The translations under genes and the position numbers were made by a program. The notes beneath the pieces are model-generated. The model did not search any database and was not told where the DNA came from. It worked only from the letters and a program-made list of their open reading frames with translations. From contig OY282519.1 in NCBI GenBank assembly GCA_958296405.1, positions 662,132 through 726,131 on the forward strand: a stretch of DNA of 64,000 nucleotides, in the 5' to 3' direction. Below are positions 8,931 to 18,221 of the stretch, one piece after another; within the stretch, counting starts at the first letter, position 1, and each line of letters begins with the position of its first letter. This DNA is from an uncultured Pseudomonadales bacterium (lineage in GTDB: Bacteria; Pseudomonadota; Gammaproteobacteria; Pseudomonadales; Azotimanducaceae).

Positions 8931-10119
8931 CGAGGACTTGACCCGTCTCTCGGATGACGGATATGCCCTAGCAATCCGAGAGGGAACGCTCATTGTCGAG
9001 GACATACCTTACGAGAGCGCTGGATCGATCAAGCGAGGTGCGTTCGTGTGCGGAATCGAAGACGACACGAATAGGACGTTGCCACCGGGCGATCATACTA
9101 TCTGGTGGTCAGGAGACGAGCCTAACGCTTCACTCATGGGGCTCCCAAAGAGTCCTGTCTGCTCTAGAGACGAGCAGATGATAGCTGGTGTACAAGTCCG
9201 ATTCCAGTTGTCCATTAAGAAGAGGTCGCCGGATGGAACTTGGGAAAACTATGTCGATTACTTCGACAAAATTTCCACATACGCAGACTTTCTGACCCGC
9301 AGTGCCAAGGCAATTGATGCATCCGCAACCGCTCGCTCCAACAGAGTAATTTCGTTTGAGGAATCCGAAAGCGTCTTCACGTATAGAGATGGAACGGCCG
9401 GCGTCCGGGGTATAGATCTGATAAACAAGAAGGTTGAGCACGAGATAGTAGCTATTGTTGGGACCGGTGGTACGGGAAGCTACATACTAGACTTTGTGGC
9501 CAGAACGCCGGTTGCCGAAATACATCTCTTTGATGACGATATCCTTAAGGCCCACAATGGCTACCGGTATCCAAGCGCCGTCCCGAAAGAGGACATCCAA
9601 GAGCGTCTGCATAAGGCTAAGTTTTTGTCTGACAAATACAGCAAGTTCCGTCGCGGCATATTTCCTCACATAGAGCCAGTTTTTGAACAACTACCAAAAT
9701 CTCTTTTGTCGGCAACGTTTGTGTTTCTCGCTATCGATAGCCCGCGAGACAAGCGCGGCATAGTGTCCAGCTTGCTTCGATTAAAGATGCCTTTCGTTCA
9801 TGTGGGCATCGGCATCAACATCCGACGACCGACCCCACACGATAGTCTATTTCAGGCCCTTGCTGCGGTGACCCTAATGGCGCCGGAAGATGACTGGAAC
9901 TTGGACTTGGCGGCGAAATACATAGGATTTTCGGACCCAGAGGAACAGGGCATTTATTCGTCGAATGCGCAAATCGTGGAGCTTAATGCGTTGAACGCAG
10001 CATTGGCGGTCCTCCAATGGAAAAAGTATAGGGGAGTGTATGTGTCAGGCAAAGAGATAGATACTAGCTACGACACTGAACTCCACCTACTGGCCAAGCG
10101 CACGGCGACGGAGAGGTGA
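8905..10119 (+). CDS. E1-like ThiF-family adenylyltransferase with N-terminal DUF6791-type domain
   Basis: This protein is predicted to adenylate the C-terminus of the small modifier encoded just upstream. The 404 residues divide into an N-terminal region of about 160 residues resembling DUF6791 (ISHSEDLTRLSDDGYALAI, later IDASATARSNRVISFEE) and a ThiF/E1 Rossmann domain with the ATP loop GTGGTGS at 186-192, the acidic HLFDDD at 207-212, and FLAIDSPRDKR further on. The whole protein has only two cysteines, Cys49 and Cys86, both in the N-terminal region. The ThiF part therefore has no thioester cysteine in the usual place. The ATG at 8905 overlaps the modifier gene, and the TGA at 10117-10119 overlaps the next gene's GTG. 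Confidence 0.85.
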   Translation: MSHPLISHSEDLTRLSDDGYALAIREGTLIVEDIPYESAGSIKRGAFVCGIEDDTNRTLPPGDHTIWWSGDEPNASLMGLPKSPVCSRDEQMIAGVQVRFQLSIKKRSPDGTWENYVDYFDKISTYADFLTRSAKAIDASATARSNRVISFEESESVFTYRDGTAGVRGIDLINKKVEHEIVAIVGTGGTGSYILDFVARTPVAEIHLFDDDILKAHNGYRYPSAVPKEDIQERLHKAKFLSDKYSKFRRGIFPHIEPVFEQLPKSLLSATFVFLAIDSPRDKRGIVSSLLRLKMPFVHVGIGINIRRPTPHDSLFQALAAVTLMAPEDDWNLDLAAKYIGFSDPEEQGIYSSNAQIVELNALNAALAVLQWKKYRGVYVSGKEIDTSYDTELHLLAKRTATER

Positions 10120-10505
10120 TAGTCGAACCGGCGTTCGTAGAGTCCATACCGGACACAATGCGTCCAAGAGTCATCTATGTGTGCCTTCCGTGCAAGGTGG
10201 TGTGTCACCTGTGTCTTTGTGGCTGCGGCTGTGAAGTTGTGACACCTCTCACACCCTTGGATTGGTCATTGACCTACGATGGTAAGCATGTCTCTTTGTA
10301 TCCTTCTATCGGCGGATGGGCGTTACAATGTAAGTCGCACTATTTCATCAGGCGAAACCAAGCAATCTGGGCCGGTAGGATGAGCAAGCGAGCGATCGAG
10401 CGTAGTCGTCTATCACGAGCACGGGCAGGCGACCTGGATGCAGAACGAGGCTTGGGGGCTAGATGGTGGCGATGGAGTCGTCTTTGGCGGCAGATACGGA
10501 GGTAA
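10116..10505 (+). CDS. DUF6527-like cysteine-rich protein of the ubiquitin-like operon
   Basis: This 129-residue protein has the DUF6527 pattern: a strand ending in VIYVCLPCKVVCHLC, the cluster CLCGCGCEVVTPLTP, then SLYPSIGGWALQCKSHYFI and AIWAG. Cysteines at 23, 26, 30, 33, 35, 37, 39 and 72, with His75, could bind one or two zinc ions. DUF6527 proteins are found beside DUF6791-ThiF and multiubiquitin genes. A conjugation (E2/E3-like), removal or zinc-scaffold role is possible, but I know of no proven activity. The gene starts with GTG at 10116 in a GTGA overlap with the E1 stop. The basic, tryptophan-rich tail after residue 95 is unusual. Confidence 0.75.
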   Translation: MIVEPAFVESIPDTMRPRVIYVCLPCKVVCHLCLCGCGCEVVTPLTPLDWSLTYDGKHVSLYPSIGGWALQCKSHYFIRRNQAIWAGRMSKRAIERSRLSRARAGDLDAERGLGARWWRWSRLWRQIRR

Positions 10506-11069
10506 ATCCGCCACACCGTCTCGGACTCGGTGTACGGCAGCACGGGATACACGATTTCTTGGCGTATCCTGAGCGCAGTCTGCAAGCCTTGGTTGTCGGG
10601 AAGGTGGGTCCCTTTACCGGACCATACTCGGTCAGCGTAAGGACAAGACCGTATTGGCGGTGCGCATCGGACCTACCGACAGCTGCGTGGAACGGCTAGT
10701 GGACTTGGACCACCGTTCGACTGTCGGCAAAAGTCGAAGATGCGCCTCACCAGCTCGGCTTGGCTCTTTGCGGCGAGTGAGCACAGATAGAACCGCCCCA
10801 CCAGCCACCCTTTTGGTCGATGGGCACCGCCAGACAGACTGCTCTTCGAGAGAAGTTGCCCACAGGCGAGGAAGGGCCTTGGCGTTGAAGGCGGTGGCGC
10901 GGGAGAAGGCTCGGGCGACCATGAATCAGCCCCGGGGCAGATGGCGCATAACTCCTTGACGACGCTGCCGTGCCGTGTGGTCGACTTAGACGCCGCCGCC
11001 CACCCCCGTCCCTTCCATCCCCCCGCCCCATCCGCTAGACTCACGCGACAGTGCAGCAGGGACGAGCGC
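10506..11069. other. gene-poor, apparently decayed sequence before rpoZ
   Basis: Several short open frames cross this 564-base stretch, but none resembles a family I know. About 40 bases at 10755-10796 resemble 6988-7025 near the broken AlbA-type gene (shared CGGCGAGTG and CAGATAGAA blocks). Both may be debris of one lost element. The last bases before 11070 should hold the rpoZ promoter; no clear promoter was identified. Confidence 0.4.
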
Positions 11070-11387
11070 ATGGCCCGCGTGACCGTTGAGGATTGCCTTG
11101 AGCATGTCGATAACCGCTTCGAGCTCGTCATGGTGGCGAGTCGGCGGGCGCGGCATCTGCATCGCCAGTTGGCGGAGCCGTTGGTTCCTGAAGAGAACGA
11201 CAAGCCAACGGTGATCGCGCTGCGTGAAGTGGCGGAAGGGCTCATCGACGATGAGGTCCTCGAGGCGCCGGAGGCGACCGCGGAAGACCTTGAGTTCGAG
11301 TCCATCGACAAAGTGCGCAGGTTGGAGAGCATCGCCAGGGCCAACATGGCGTTCGATGTGGGAGATGACCCAGCCAACGATCTATGA
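11070..11387 (+). CDS. rpoZ: RNA polymerase omega subunit
   Basis: Omega is the small subunit that stabilises beta-prime in RNA polymerase and forms part of one ppGpp site. The 105-residue product starts [20 protein letters not shown] and continues with [11 protein letters not shown] and [11 protein letters not shown], the conserved N-terminal core. The C-terminal part is acidic. The ATG at 11070 is the family start; an upstream extension is unsupported. The gene overlaps spoT by 23 bases, the usual gammaproteobacterial rpoZ-spoT pairing. gmk, which often precedes rpoZ, is absent; an accessory island lies there instead. Confidence 0.95.
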   Translation: MARVTVEDCLEHVDNRFELVMVASRRARHLHRQLAEPLVPEENDKPTVIALREVAEGLIDDEVLEAPEATAEDLEFESIDKVRRLESIARANMAFDVGDDPANDL

Positions 11388-13563
11388 ATCCTACTTCGAA
11401 GCCCGGCTCAGGGAGGCTGCGTGCCGGGATGAGGTCGCCGCGCCGGCAACCATCGGTTCGTTAGCGGAGTCACTTTCTAGCTACCTCACCGAGCCGCAAG
11501 TCGCGGACATCGAGCGCGCCTTCGAGTTTGCCCGTGAAGCCCACGATGGGCAGATGCGGCGCACTCAGCATCCCTACATCACGCATCCGCTCGCCGTCGC
11601 CAAGATTCTCTCGGAAATGCGCATGGACGATCAGTCCATCGCCGCGGCGCTGCTGCACGATGTGCTGGAAGACACCGGCGCCACCAAGGATCGCCTGGCG
11701 GAGGACTTTGGCGAGGGCGTGGCCGGCATCGTCGATGGCGTCAGCAAGTTGGCGACCATCTTCAATACCCATGAGCAGGCGCAGGCCGAGAACTTCCAGA
11801 AGATGGCCATGGCCACCGCGAGGGATTTGCGGGTCATTCTGGTCAAACTGGCAGACCGGCTGCACAACATGCGCACCATCGGCGCGTTGCCGGGCCACAA
11901 GCGGCGGCGCATCGCCAAGGAAACGCTGGACTTGTATGCGCCCATCGCCAACCGCCTCGGCATGCACAACATCAAGGTGGAGTTGGAAGACCTCGCGTTC
12001 GACGCGCTCTACCTGCTCCGTTCAGACCGGTTGCGGCGCGCCGTGGCGGCGGCGCGGGGCAATCGCAAGGCGCTCATGGACGAGTTGGGCACCTCCATTG
12101 AAGCGGCGTTGCGTCGGGAAGGCATTGACGCTGCGGTGCGCGGGCGCGAGAAGCATCTTTACTCCATCTACGCGAAGATGAAGACGCAGCGGAAGTCCTT
12201 CACGGAGATCATGGACGTGTTCGGCTTCCGCATCGTCGTCGATCAAGTCGATGCCTGTTACCGGGCGCTCGGCGTGATGCACAACCTTTACAAGCCAGTG
12301 GTCGGCCGCTTCAAAGACTATGTGGCCATTCCCAAGGCGAACGGTTACCAAGCGCTGCACACCACGCTGTTCGGCATGCATGGCGTGCCCATCGAGGTGC
12401 AGATTCGCACCCGCCAAATGAATGCGGTGGCGGACCATGGCGTCGCCAGCCATTGGTTCTACAAATCTGCCGCCGAAAGCTACAACGGCGGCGAGGCGCG
12501 GGCGCGGCAGTGGGTGCAGGGGTTGCTGGAGCTGCAGCAACGCGCTGGAGACCCGTTGGAGTTCGTCGAAAACCTGAAGATCGATCTGTTTCCAGACGAG
12601 GTGTACGTGTTCACGCCACGCGGCGACATTCTGGAGTTGCCGCGCGGTGCCTGCGCCATCGATTTTGCCTACGCCGTTCACACAGACATCGGCAACCACT
12701 GCGTTGCGTGCCGGATAGACCGTGCCTTGGCGCCCCTTTCGCGGCAGTTGCAGAGCGGCCAGACGGTCGAGATTCTCACCACCAAGGACGCCCGCCCCAG
12801 CCCAGATTGGCTCACCTTCGCCGTTTCCGGGCGCGCCCGCTCATCCATCCGCCAAGCCTTGAAGGTGCAGCAGCGCTCTGAATCCATCGCGCTGGGGAAG
12901 GCGCTGTTGGATCGCTCGCTGCGCAATGCCAACACCTCCATCAAGAGTTTGGACTTTCGGCGCCTGCGCAAGGTGTTCCGCGAGTTCGGCGTGCGCAAGC
13001 TGAATGACTTGTTGGCCGAAATCGGCCTCGGCAACCGCTTGGCATACGTCGTGGCGCAACGGCTGCTTTCCGCAGACGATCCGAACTACGAAGCCGTGGA
13101 CATCGAACGCGGCGGCCCCGTTGCCATCCGCGGCGGCGAAGGGCTGGTCATCAGCTATGGCCGCTGCTGCGGGCCGGTGCCCGGCGATGCCGTCATCGGT
13201 CACATGACGCCGGAGCGCGGCTTCGTCGTCCACATGGACACCTGCCCGAACCTTGAGGAAGTGCGGCGCCGCAAGCCCAACGAGATCATCCCGGCGCGCT
13301 GGGCGGAATCCATCACCGGCGAGTTCGACACCTCGCTGCTGCTGGCCGTGCGGCGGCGCAAGGGCGTCATCGCGCAAGTTGCCGCTTCGATGAACGAAAG
13401 CAACGCCGGCATCAACAACATCCACGTGGAGGAGCGCAACGCGGAACTCTCCAACATCACCGTGGACCTGTCCGTTGCAGACGTTTCGCACCTGAACCGG
13501 ATCGTGCGGCGGCTGAGCGCCATCAGCACCGTGCAGAATGTGCGGCGGCCCGCCGTCGCCTAG
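11365..13563 (+). CDS. spoT: bifunctional (p)ppGpp synthetase/hydrolase
   Basis: SpoT makes and degrades the alarmone ppGpp. The 732-residue protein has an intact HD hydrolase domain ([10 protein letters not shown], His-Asp at 98-99), a synthetase domain with YGYQALHTT-like NGYQALHT, a TGS domain ([16 protein letters not shown]), a helical/zinc-finger region ([16 protein letters not shown]) and a C-terminal ACT domain. The synthetase motif is [15 protein letters not shown] is the RxKD form of bifunctional SpoT/Rel rather than the acidic RelA form. The likely start is the ATG at 11365 inside the rpoZ end; an ATG at 11356 is an alternative, and neither has a well-spaced ribosome site, consistent with coupling to rpoZ. 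Confidence 0.95.
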   Translation: MTQPTIYESYFEARLREAACRDEVAAPATIGSLAESLSSYLTEPQVADIERAFEFAREAHDGQMRRTQHPYITHPLAVAKILSEMRMDDQSIAAALLHDVLEDTGATKDRLAEDFGEGVAGIVDGVSKLATIFNTHEQAQAENFQKMAMATARDLRVILVKLADRLHNMRTIGALPGHKRRRIAKETLDLYAPIANRLGMHNIKVELEDLAFDALYLLRSDRLRRAVAAARGNRKALMDELGTSIEAALRREGIDAAVRGREKHLYSIYAKMKTQRKSFTEIMDVFGFRIVVDQVDACYRALGVMHNLYKPVVGRFKDYVAIPKANGYQALHTTLFGMHGVPIEVQIRTRQMNAVADHGVASHWFYKSAAESYNGGEARARQWVQGLLELQQRAGDPLEFVENLKIDLFPDEVYVFTPRGDILELPRGACAIDFAYAVHTDIGNHCVACRIDRALAPLSRQLQSGQTVEILTTKDARPSPDWLTFAVSGRARSSIRQALKVQQRSESIALGKALLDRSLRNANTSIKSLDFRRLRKVFREFGVRKLNDLLAEIGLGNRLAYVVAQRLLSADDPNYEAVDIERGGPVAIRGGEGLVISYGRCCGPVPGDAVIGHMTPERGFVVHMDTCPNLEEVRRRKPNEIIPARWAESITGEFDTSLLLAVRRRKGVIAQVAASMNESNAGINNIHVEERNAELSNITVDLSVADVSHLNRIVRRLSAISTVQNVRRPAVA

Positions 13564-13579
13564 GAGGCTTGAACCCGTC

Positions 13580-13966
13580 ATGTTCCGCGAAGCCATTCAC
13601 ACCGATGCCGCCCCCGCCGCCATCGGCGCCTATTCGCAAGCCGTGCGCGTGGGCGAGGCCGTTTACCTCTCCGGCCAAATCGGGCTGGACCCGGCCACCA
13701 TGGAATTGGTGTCGGCAGATGCCGAAGCGCAGGTGCGCCAAGTCTTCCAGAACCTTGCAGCGGTGGCGCGCAGCGCCGGCGGGAGCTTCGCCGACATCGT
13801 GAAAGTCACCGTGTACCTCACGAACCTCGCTCACTACGGCGCGCTCAACGAGGTGATGGCAGAACTCTTCTCCCCTCCCTATCCGGCGCGGGCGGCCGTC
13901 GGCGTCGCGGCGCTGCCGCGCGGCGCGTTGGTGGAAGCAGACGCGGTGCTGTTGCTGCCAACTTGA
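13580..13966 (+). CDS. ridA: RidA-family enamine/imine deaminase
   Basis: RidA hydrolyses reactive enamine and imine intermediates released by PLP enzymes such as threonine dehydratase. The 128-residue protein shows [20 protein letters not shown] at the N-terminus, the conserved arginine in [19 protein letters not shown], and the acidic C-terminal segment. The ATG at 13580 is preceded by AGGAGG about twelve bases upstream. The gene lies between spoT and recG; the following recG start overlaps its stop in a TTGA arrangement, so the group is probably transcribed together. Confidence 0.95.
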   Translation: MFREAIHTDAAPAAIGAYSQAVRVGEAVYLSGQIGLDPATMELVSADAEAQVRQVFQNLAAVARSAGGSFADIVKVTVYLTNLAHYGALNEVMAELFSPPYPARAAVGVAALPRGALVEADAVLLLPT

Positions 13967-15999
13967 GCACCCGCGTGGCGACGCGGGAAGACCCTGTCAC
14001 CGCATTGCGCGGCGTTGGCCCCCAAGCCGCGCAGGCCCTCGCCAAGGGCGGCATCGCAACCGTTGGCGAGCTGTTGCTGCATCTGCCCCAGCGCTATGAA
14101 GACCGCACCCGGTTTGTGCCCTTGGCGGACATCAAGATCGGGCAGTGCTGCCTCGCCCGCGGGCAGGTCGTGAAGGTGGATGCCGGCTATGGCCGCCGCC
14201 GCGCCCTCACTGCAACGCTGGAGGAAGCCGGCGGCTTCTTGACCATTCGGTTCTTCCATTACAACGCCCAACAGCGGCAAGCGCTGCGCCCAGGCATCTG
14301 GTTGCGCTGTTTCGGCGAAGCGCGCGTTGGCCCGGCGGGGCGCGAAATGGTGCATCCGGAGTATCGCGCCTCCTCCGCGCGGCCAGACGAGCCGGACGCG
14401 GTGCTGACGCCGGTGTACGGCACGGTGGGCGGCATCACCGGGGTGCGCTTGCGCCGTTTCATTGCAAGCGCCTTGGACGATGGTGCCGCTCAGGGCGGCA
14501 GCAACCTGCCACTCGCGCCGTTCGCAGCCTTGGATGACGCCATCGTGCTTCTGCACCGACCGCCACCGCAGACGACGCCAGACGAACTCGACGCGGCGCG
14601 CACCCGCATCGCCCAAGATGAGTTGCTCGCCCAACATCTGCTGATGAAGGCTCGCCAAGCGCTGCGCGAACGCCTCGCCACCCGGCCCTTGCCGCGCAGC
14701 CAAGGCTTGGGGCGGGAGTTGCGCGCCAACTTGGATTTCGCCCTCACGCGGGCGCAACAGCGCGTTACCGCCGAAGTGCTGAATGACCTGGAGCGCAACC
14801 GGCCCGCCATGCGCCTGCTGCAGGGCGACGTGGGTTCCGGCAAAACCATCGTCGCCGCCTTTGCGGCCATCCGCGCCGCGGAACACGGTTGTCAAACTGC
14901 GGTGATGGCACCCACGGAGCTCCTCGTGGAACAACACTACGAGCAGTTCTCTGGCTGGCTGACGCCGCTCGGCATCGATGTCGCCGCCATCACCGGCCGC
15001 CTCTCCGCCGGCGAGCGGCAAGCGCGTTTGGACGCCACGCAGCGGGGCGACGCGCTGGTCGTCGTCGGCACGCATGCGCTGTTTCAATCCACGGTCATCT
15101 TCAAGTCCTTGGCGCTCATCATCATCGACGAACAACACCGCTTCGGCGTGCATCAACGCATGATGCTGCGGCACAAGGGCAGGGCGCCGCATCAGCTCAT
15201 CATGACGGCCACGCCCATTCCACGCACGCTGACAATGGCGCTCTATGCGGACATGGACGTCTCCGTCATCGACGAGTTGCCGCCGCAACGCAAGCCAGTG
15301 CAAACCCGCGTGACGCCGGGCGCCCGCCGCGGCGAAGTGATGGAGCGCGTCGGCGATTGGTGTCGCTCCGGTCGCCAAGCCTATTGGGTTTGCACGCTCA
15401 TTCAGGAATCCGACGCGCTCGATTCCCAAGCCGCGGAAGCGGTGGCCGTCGAACTGCAGGCAGCGTTGCCGCATCTCAAGGTGGGCCTCGCACACGGCCG
15501 CTTGGCGCCCCGCGAGCGCACCGATACGATGGCCCGCTTCAAAGCGGGAGACATCGACGCGCTGGTGGCCACCACCGTCATCGAGGTGGGCGTGGATGTG
15601 CCCAACGCCTCGCTCATGGTGATCGACAACGCCGAACGTTTGGGCCTCGCCCAACTGCATCAACTGCGCGGGCGGGTGGGGCGCGGCGGCCAGCAGAGCC
15701 ACTGCATCCTGCTGTTCGAGCCACCGTTGTCAGACATCGCCCGCAAACGCCTAGCCGTCATGCGCGAAACCAACGACGGTTTCGCCATCGCGGAGAAAGA
15801 CCTAGCATTGCGCGGGCCGGGAGACGTGCTCGGCACCCGGCAAACTGGCGAAGAAACGTTCCGCGTTGCAGACTTGATGCGAGACGCTCACCTCATGCCA
15901 AGGATCATCGAGTTGGGCGAGGAGCTAGATCCAGAAGCCAAAGCCACCGTGCTTGAGACGTGGGGTGGCATGGCGCACGCAAACTACGTCGAAGTGTGA
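13963..15999 (+). CDS. recG: ATP-dependent DNA helicase RecG
   Basis: RecG remodels branched DNA, reversing stalled forks and processing Holliday junctions. The 678-residue product has the N-terminal wedge domain ([17 protein letters not shown] and the OB fold around residues 40-150), Walker A GDVGSGKT, the Walker B/DEQH box [19 protein letters not shown], and the C-terminal RIGRGGQ-like motif and TRAP segment ([21 protein letters not shown]). The length matches the family (E. coli 693). A TTG at 13963 overlapping the ridA stop is the probable start; a GTG at 13975 is an alternative. Confidence 0.95.
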   Translation: MSTRVATREDPVTALRGVGPQAAQALAKGGIATVGELLLHLPQRYEDRTRFVPLADIKIGQCCLARGQVVKVDAGYGRRRALTATLEEAGGFLTIRFFHYNAQQRQALRPGIWLRCFGEARVGPAGREMVHPEYRASSARPDEPDAVLTPVYGTVGGITGVRLRRFIASALDDGAAQGGSNLPLAPFAALDDAIVLLHRPPPQTTPDELDAARTRIAQDELLAQHLLMKARQALRERLATRPLPRSQGLGRELRANLDFALTRAQQRVTAEVLNDLERNRPAMRLLQGDVGSGKTIVAAFAAIRAAEHGCQTAVMAPTELLVEQHYEQFSGWLTPLGIDVAAITGRLSAGERQARLDATQRGDALVVVGTHALFQSTVIFKSLALIIIDEQHRFGVHQRMMLRHKGRAPHQLIMTATPIPRTLTMALYADMDVSVIDELPPQRKPVQTRVTPGARRGEVMERVGDWCRSGRQAYWVCTLIQESDALDSQAAEAVAVELQAALPHLKVGLAHGRLAPRERTDTMARFKAGDIDALVATTVIEVGVDVPNASLMVIDNAERLGLAQLHQLRGRVGRGGQQSHCILLFEPPLSDIARKRLAVMRETNDGFAIAEKDLALRGPGDVLGTRQTGEETFRVADLMRDAHLMPRIIELGEELDPEAKATVLETWGGMAHANYVEV

Positions 16000-16003
16000 C
16001 CCG

Positions 16004-16801
16004 ATGGTGCCAATGCCGCTGCTCCTCGACAAAGTCATCGGCGCATGGCTGTCGCCGTTGGGAATCGCCTTGGCGCTGGCTCTCGCCGGCTTTGCCGCCG
16101 TGTTTTGGCATCGGCGGCGAACGGCGCTGGCGCTCATCGGCTTCGCGGTGGCGTGGGTGTGGATCTGGTCCATGCCGGCCGTCTCTTCCGCGACGATGCA
16201 ATGGCTCACGGCGCCGTACCCGCCGCAGCGCGTCGAAACGCTGCCGGTGGCCGATGCCATCGTCGTCCTTGGCGGCGGCGTCACGCCAACCCGAGCGGGC
16301 TTCCCATATCCCAATCTCGGTGGCGCTTCCGACCGTATCTGGCACGCCGCACGGCTTTACCACGCCGGCAAGGCGCCAGTCATCGTGGCGTCCGCCGGTT
16401 CCGTCTGGGGTAAAGACGTGTGGGGCGAGCCAGACCGTCAAACGGGCGCCGAAGCGATGCGCACGGTGCTGGTCGCCTGGGGGGTGCCACACTCCGCCAT
16501 CATCGTCGAGCAGAACAGCCGTTCAACGCGAGAGAACGCAGTGGAGACGGCGCGTTTGGCTGCCCGCCGCGGTTTCGAGCGCCTCCTCTTAGTCACCTCC
16601 GTTTGGCACATGCGCCGCGCCGAGGCGGTGTTCCGGCGCGTCGGCCTGCCCGTGGTGCCGGCTGCCTGCGACCATGGCGGCGCCAGGGCTTCCCCCGGCT
16701 TGGTCCTGCTCTTGCCGACTGCCGGCGCCCTAGGGGCGAACAGCAGGTTCTGGCGAGAGCAACTCGGCTTGTGGGGGTACCGTTTGCGCGGCTGGGCCTA
16801 A
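16004..16801 (+). CDS. DUF218 (YdcF/ElyC-type) membrane protein
   Basis: The 265-residue protein has two N-terminal membrane segments (about residues 6-30 and 38-60) followed by a DUF218 domain: ADAIVVLGGGVTP, RIWHAARLYHAGKAPVIVAS, the active-site-like segment VEQNSRSTRENA and LLLVTSVWHMRRAEAVF. ElyC-type members support envelope polysaccharide and lipid-carrier homeostasis; the enzymatic reaction is not settled. The ATG at 16004 lies just after the recG stop, so the gene may be read with recG. It converges on the symporter gene 25 bases downstream. Confidence 0.88.
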   Translation: MVPMPLLLDKVIGAWLSPLGIALALALAGFAAVFWHRRRTALALIGFAVAWVWIWSMPAVSSATMQWLTAPYPPQRVETLPVADAIVVLGGGVTPTRAGFPYPNLGGASDRIWHAARLYHAGKAPVIVASAGSVWGKDVWGEPDRQTGAEAMRTVLVAWGVPHSAIIVEQNSRSTRENAVETARLAARRGFERLLLVTSVWHMRRAEAVFRRVGLPVVPAACDHGGARASPGLVLLLPTAGALGANSRFWREQLGLWGYRLRGWA

Positions 16802-16826
16802 GCCTCCAGCGCCAGCGGCCAAGCCC

Positions 16827-18134
16827 TTAGGCGGCATCTGCCGCGGCCTCGCGCCGCACTGCCGGCAGCGCCTCCCCTTCGCTGCGCGCCACCAGCGCCG
16901 TCACCGTGAGGTCGCTGGTCACGTTCACCGCGGTGCGGCACATGTCGAGCACACGGTCTACCGCAAGGACGAGGGCCACGGCCTCCACCGGCAACCCCAC
17001 GGCGCCAAGGATGAGCGTGATGGCGACCAAGCTTGCCGCCGGAATGCCGGCGACGCCGATGGATGTGAGCAGCGCCAGCAACACCACAGTGAACTGCTGC
17101 ACGAAGGACAACTCAAACCCCATCACTTGCGCGATGAAGATGACTACCACGCACTCATAGAGGGCGGTGCCATCCATGTTCACCGTGGCGCCAAGGGGCA
17201 GCACGAAACTCGTGGCGCGCCGCGAGATGCCGGCCTGCTCCGCGCAGTTGATGGTGACCGGCAGCGTCGCCGAGGAAGAGGCGGTGGAGAACGCCGTCAG
17301 CTGCGCTGGCAGGATGGCGCCGTAGTAAGCGGAAGGCCGCACTCCCCCCACCACGCGCAGCAACAGCGGCAACCACACCGCGAAGTGGATGGCCAGCGCC
17401 GCCAGCACGGTGACGAAGAAGAGCGCGAGCGAGCCGAGCACGGCGAAGCCGGACACGATGAACGTTTTGCCCACCAACGCGAAGACGCCGATGGGCGCGA
17501 ACCGCATGATCCACATGGTGATGAGGATCATCACGTCGTGAACGCCCTGCCAGAAGTTCTGCAGCGTTTCGCCGGCGGGGCCGGAAAGCCGCGACATGAA
17601 GTAGCCAAACACCACGCCCACGAAAATGAGCGCCAACAACTGTGCCTCGGCCGCGGCCACGAAGATGTTGGGTGGAATGGCGCGGGAAATGATGCCCACC
17701 AAGTCTGCCGCGCTGCGGCCTTCCACCCTGCCCAGCGTCTCCGTCGCGTCGGGCAGCGCGTTGCGCATCGCCTGCGCGTCGCCTTCGCCCGGGCCAATGA
17801 CGTTGACGAGCAAGAGGCCGGTGAAGATGGCGAGGAAGCCAGTGACGATGTAGAAGCCGATCGTCTTGCCGCCAACGCGGCCGAAGGCGTCCTGCCCCGC
17901 CATGTTGCGCACGCCGACGATGATGGAGGCGAGGATGAGCGGCACCACGATCATCTTCAGGGCGTTCAGGAACAGGCCGCCGAAGAAATCCAAGATGCCC
18001 ACCAAGGAGGCGCCGAAGAGGGTGGTCTCGGGGCTCGAAGGCGCGGCGACCAGCGCGGCCAACACCAAGGCGACGGCGATTTGCCAATGCAGCGGCAGCG
18101 CGAGCGCGCGGCGCAGTGGGTTGTCTTCGCTCAT
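16827..18134 (-). CDS. dicarboxylate/amino acid:cation symporter (DAACS family)
   Basis: This secondary transporter takes up C4-dicarboxylates or acidic amino acids with protons or sodium. The 435-residue product shows the family course: FLNALKMIVVPLILASIIVGV, about eight hydrophobic segments, the re-entrant loop region AFSTASSSATLPVTINCAEQ with its serine-rich SSSAT motif, GATVNMDGTALYE, and VDRVLDMCRTAVNVTSD. Those cover the substrate and cation sites of GltP/DctA proteins. The start is the ATG at 18132-18134 preceded by AAGGGG; the TTG two codons upstream is less likely. It is monocistronic as far as can be seen. The substrate cannot be decided. Confidence 0.93.
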   Translation of the reverse strand: MSEDNPLRRALALPLHWQIAVALVLAALVAAPSSPETTLFGASLVGILDFFGGLFLNALKMIVVPLILASIIVGVRNMAGQDAFGRVGGKTIGFYIVTGFLAIFTGLLLVNVIGPGEGDAQAMRNALPDATETLGRVEGRSAADLVGIISRAIPPNIFVAAAEAQLLALIFVGVVFGYFMSRLSGPAGETLQNFWQGVHDVMILITMWIMRFAPIGVFALVGKTFIVSGFAVLGSLALFFVTVLAALAIHFAVWLPLLLRVVGGVRPSAYYGAILPAQLTAFSTASSSATLPVTINCAEQAGISRRATSFVLPLGATVNMDGTALYECVVVIFIAQVMGFELSFVQQFTVVLLALLTSIGVAGIPAASLVAITLILGAVGLPVEAVALVLAVDRVLDMCRTAVNVTSDLTVTALVARSEGEALPAVRREAAADAA

Positions 18135-18221
18135 GTCCAATCCCCTTCTTCGCCCAGCTAGGAGACTAACGCGAACGCGCCTTGCCCGGCTTGGCTGGGG
18201 CGCCCGAAAGACGGCGCGGCG

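Noticed and set aside
13879-15702. 607-codon minus-strand open frame opposite recG
   Set aside because: RecG motifs are complete on the plus strand, and the antisense translation is histidine/arginine/glutamine-rich without domains.
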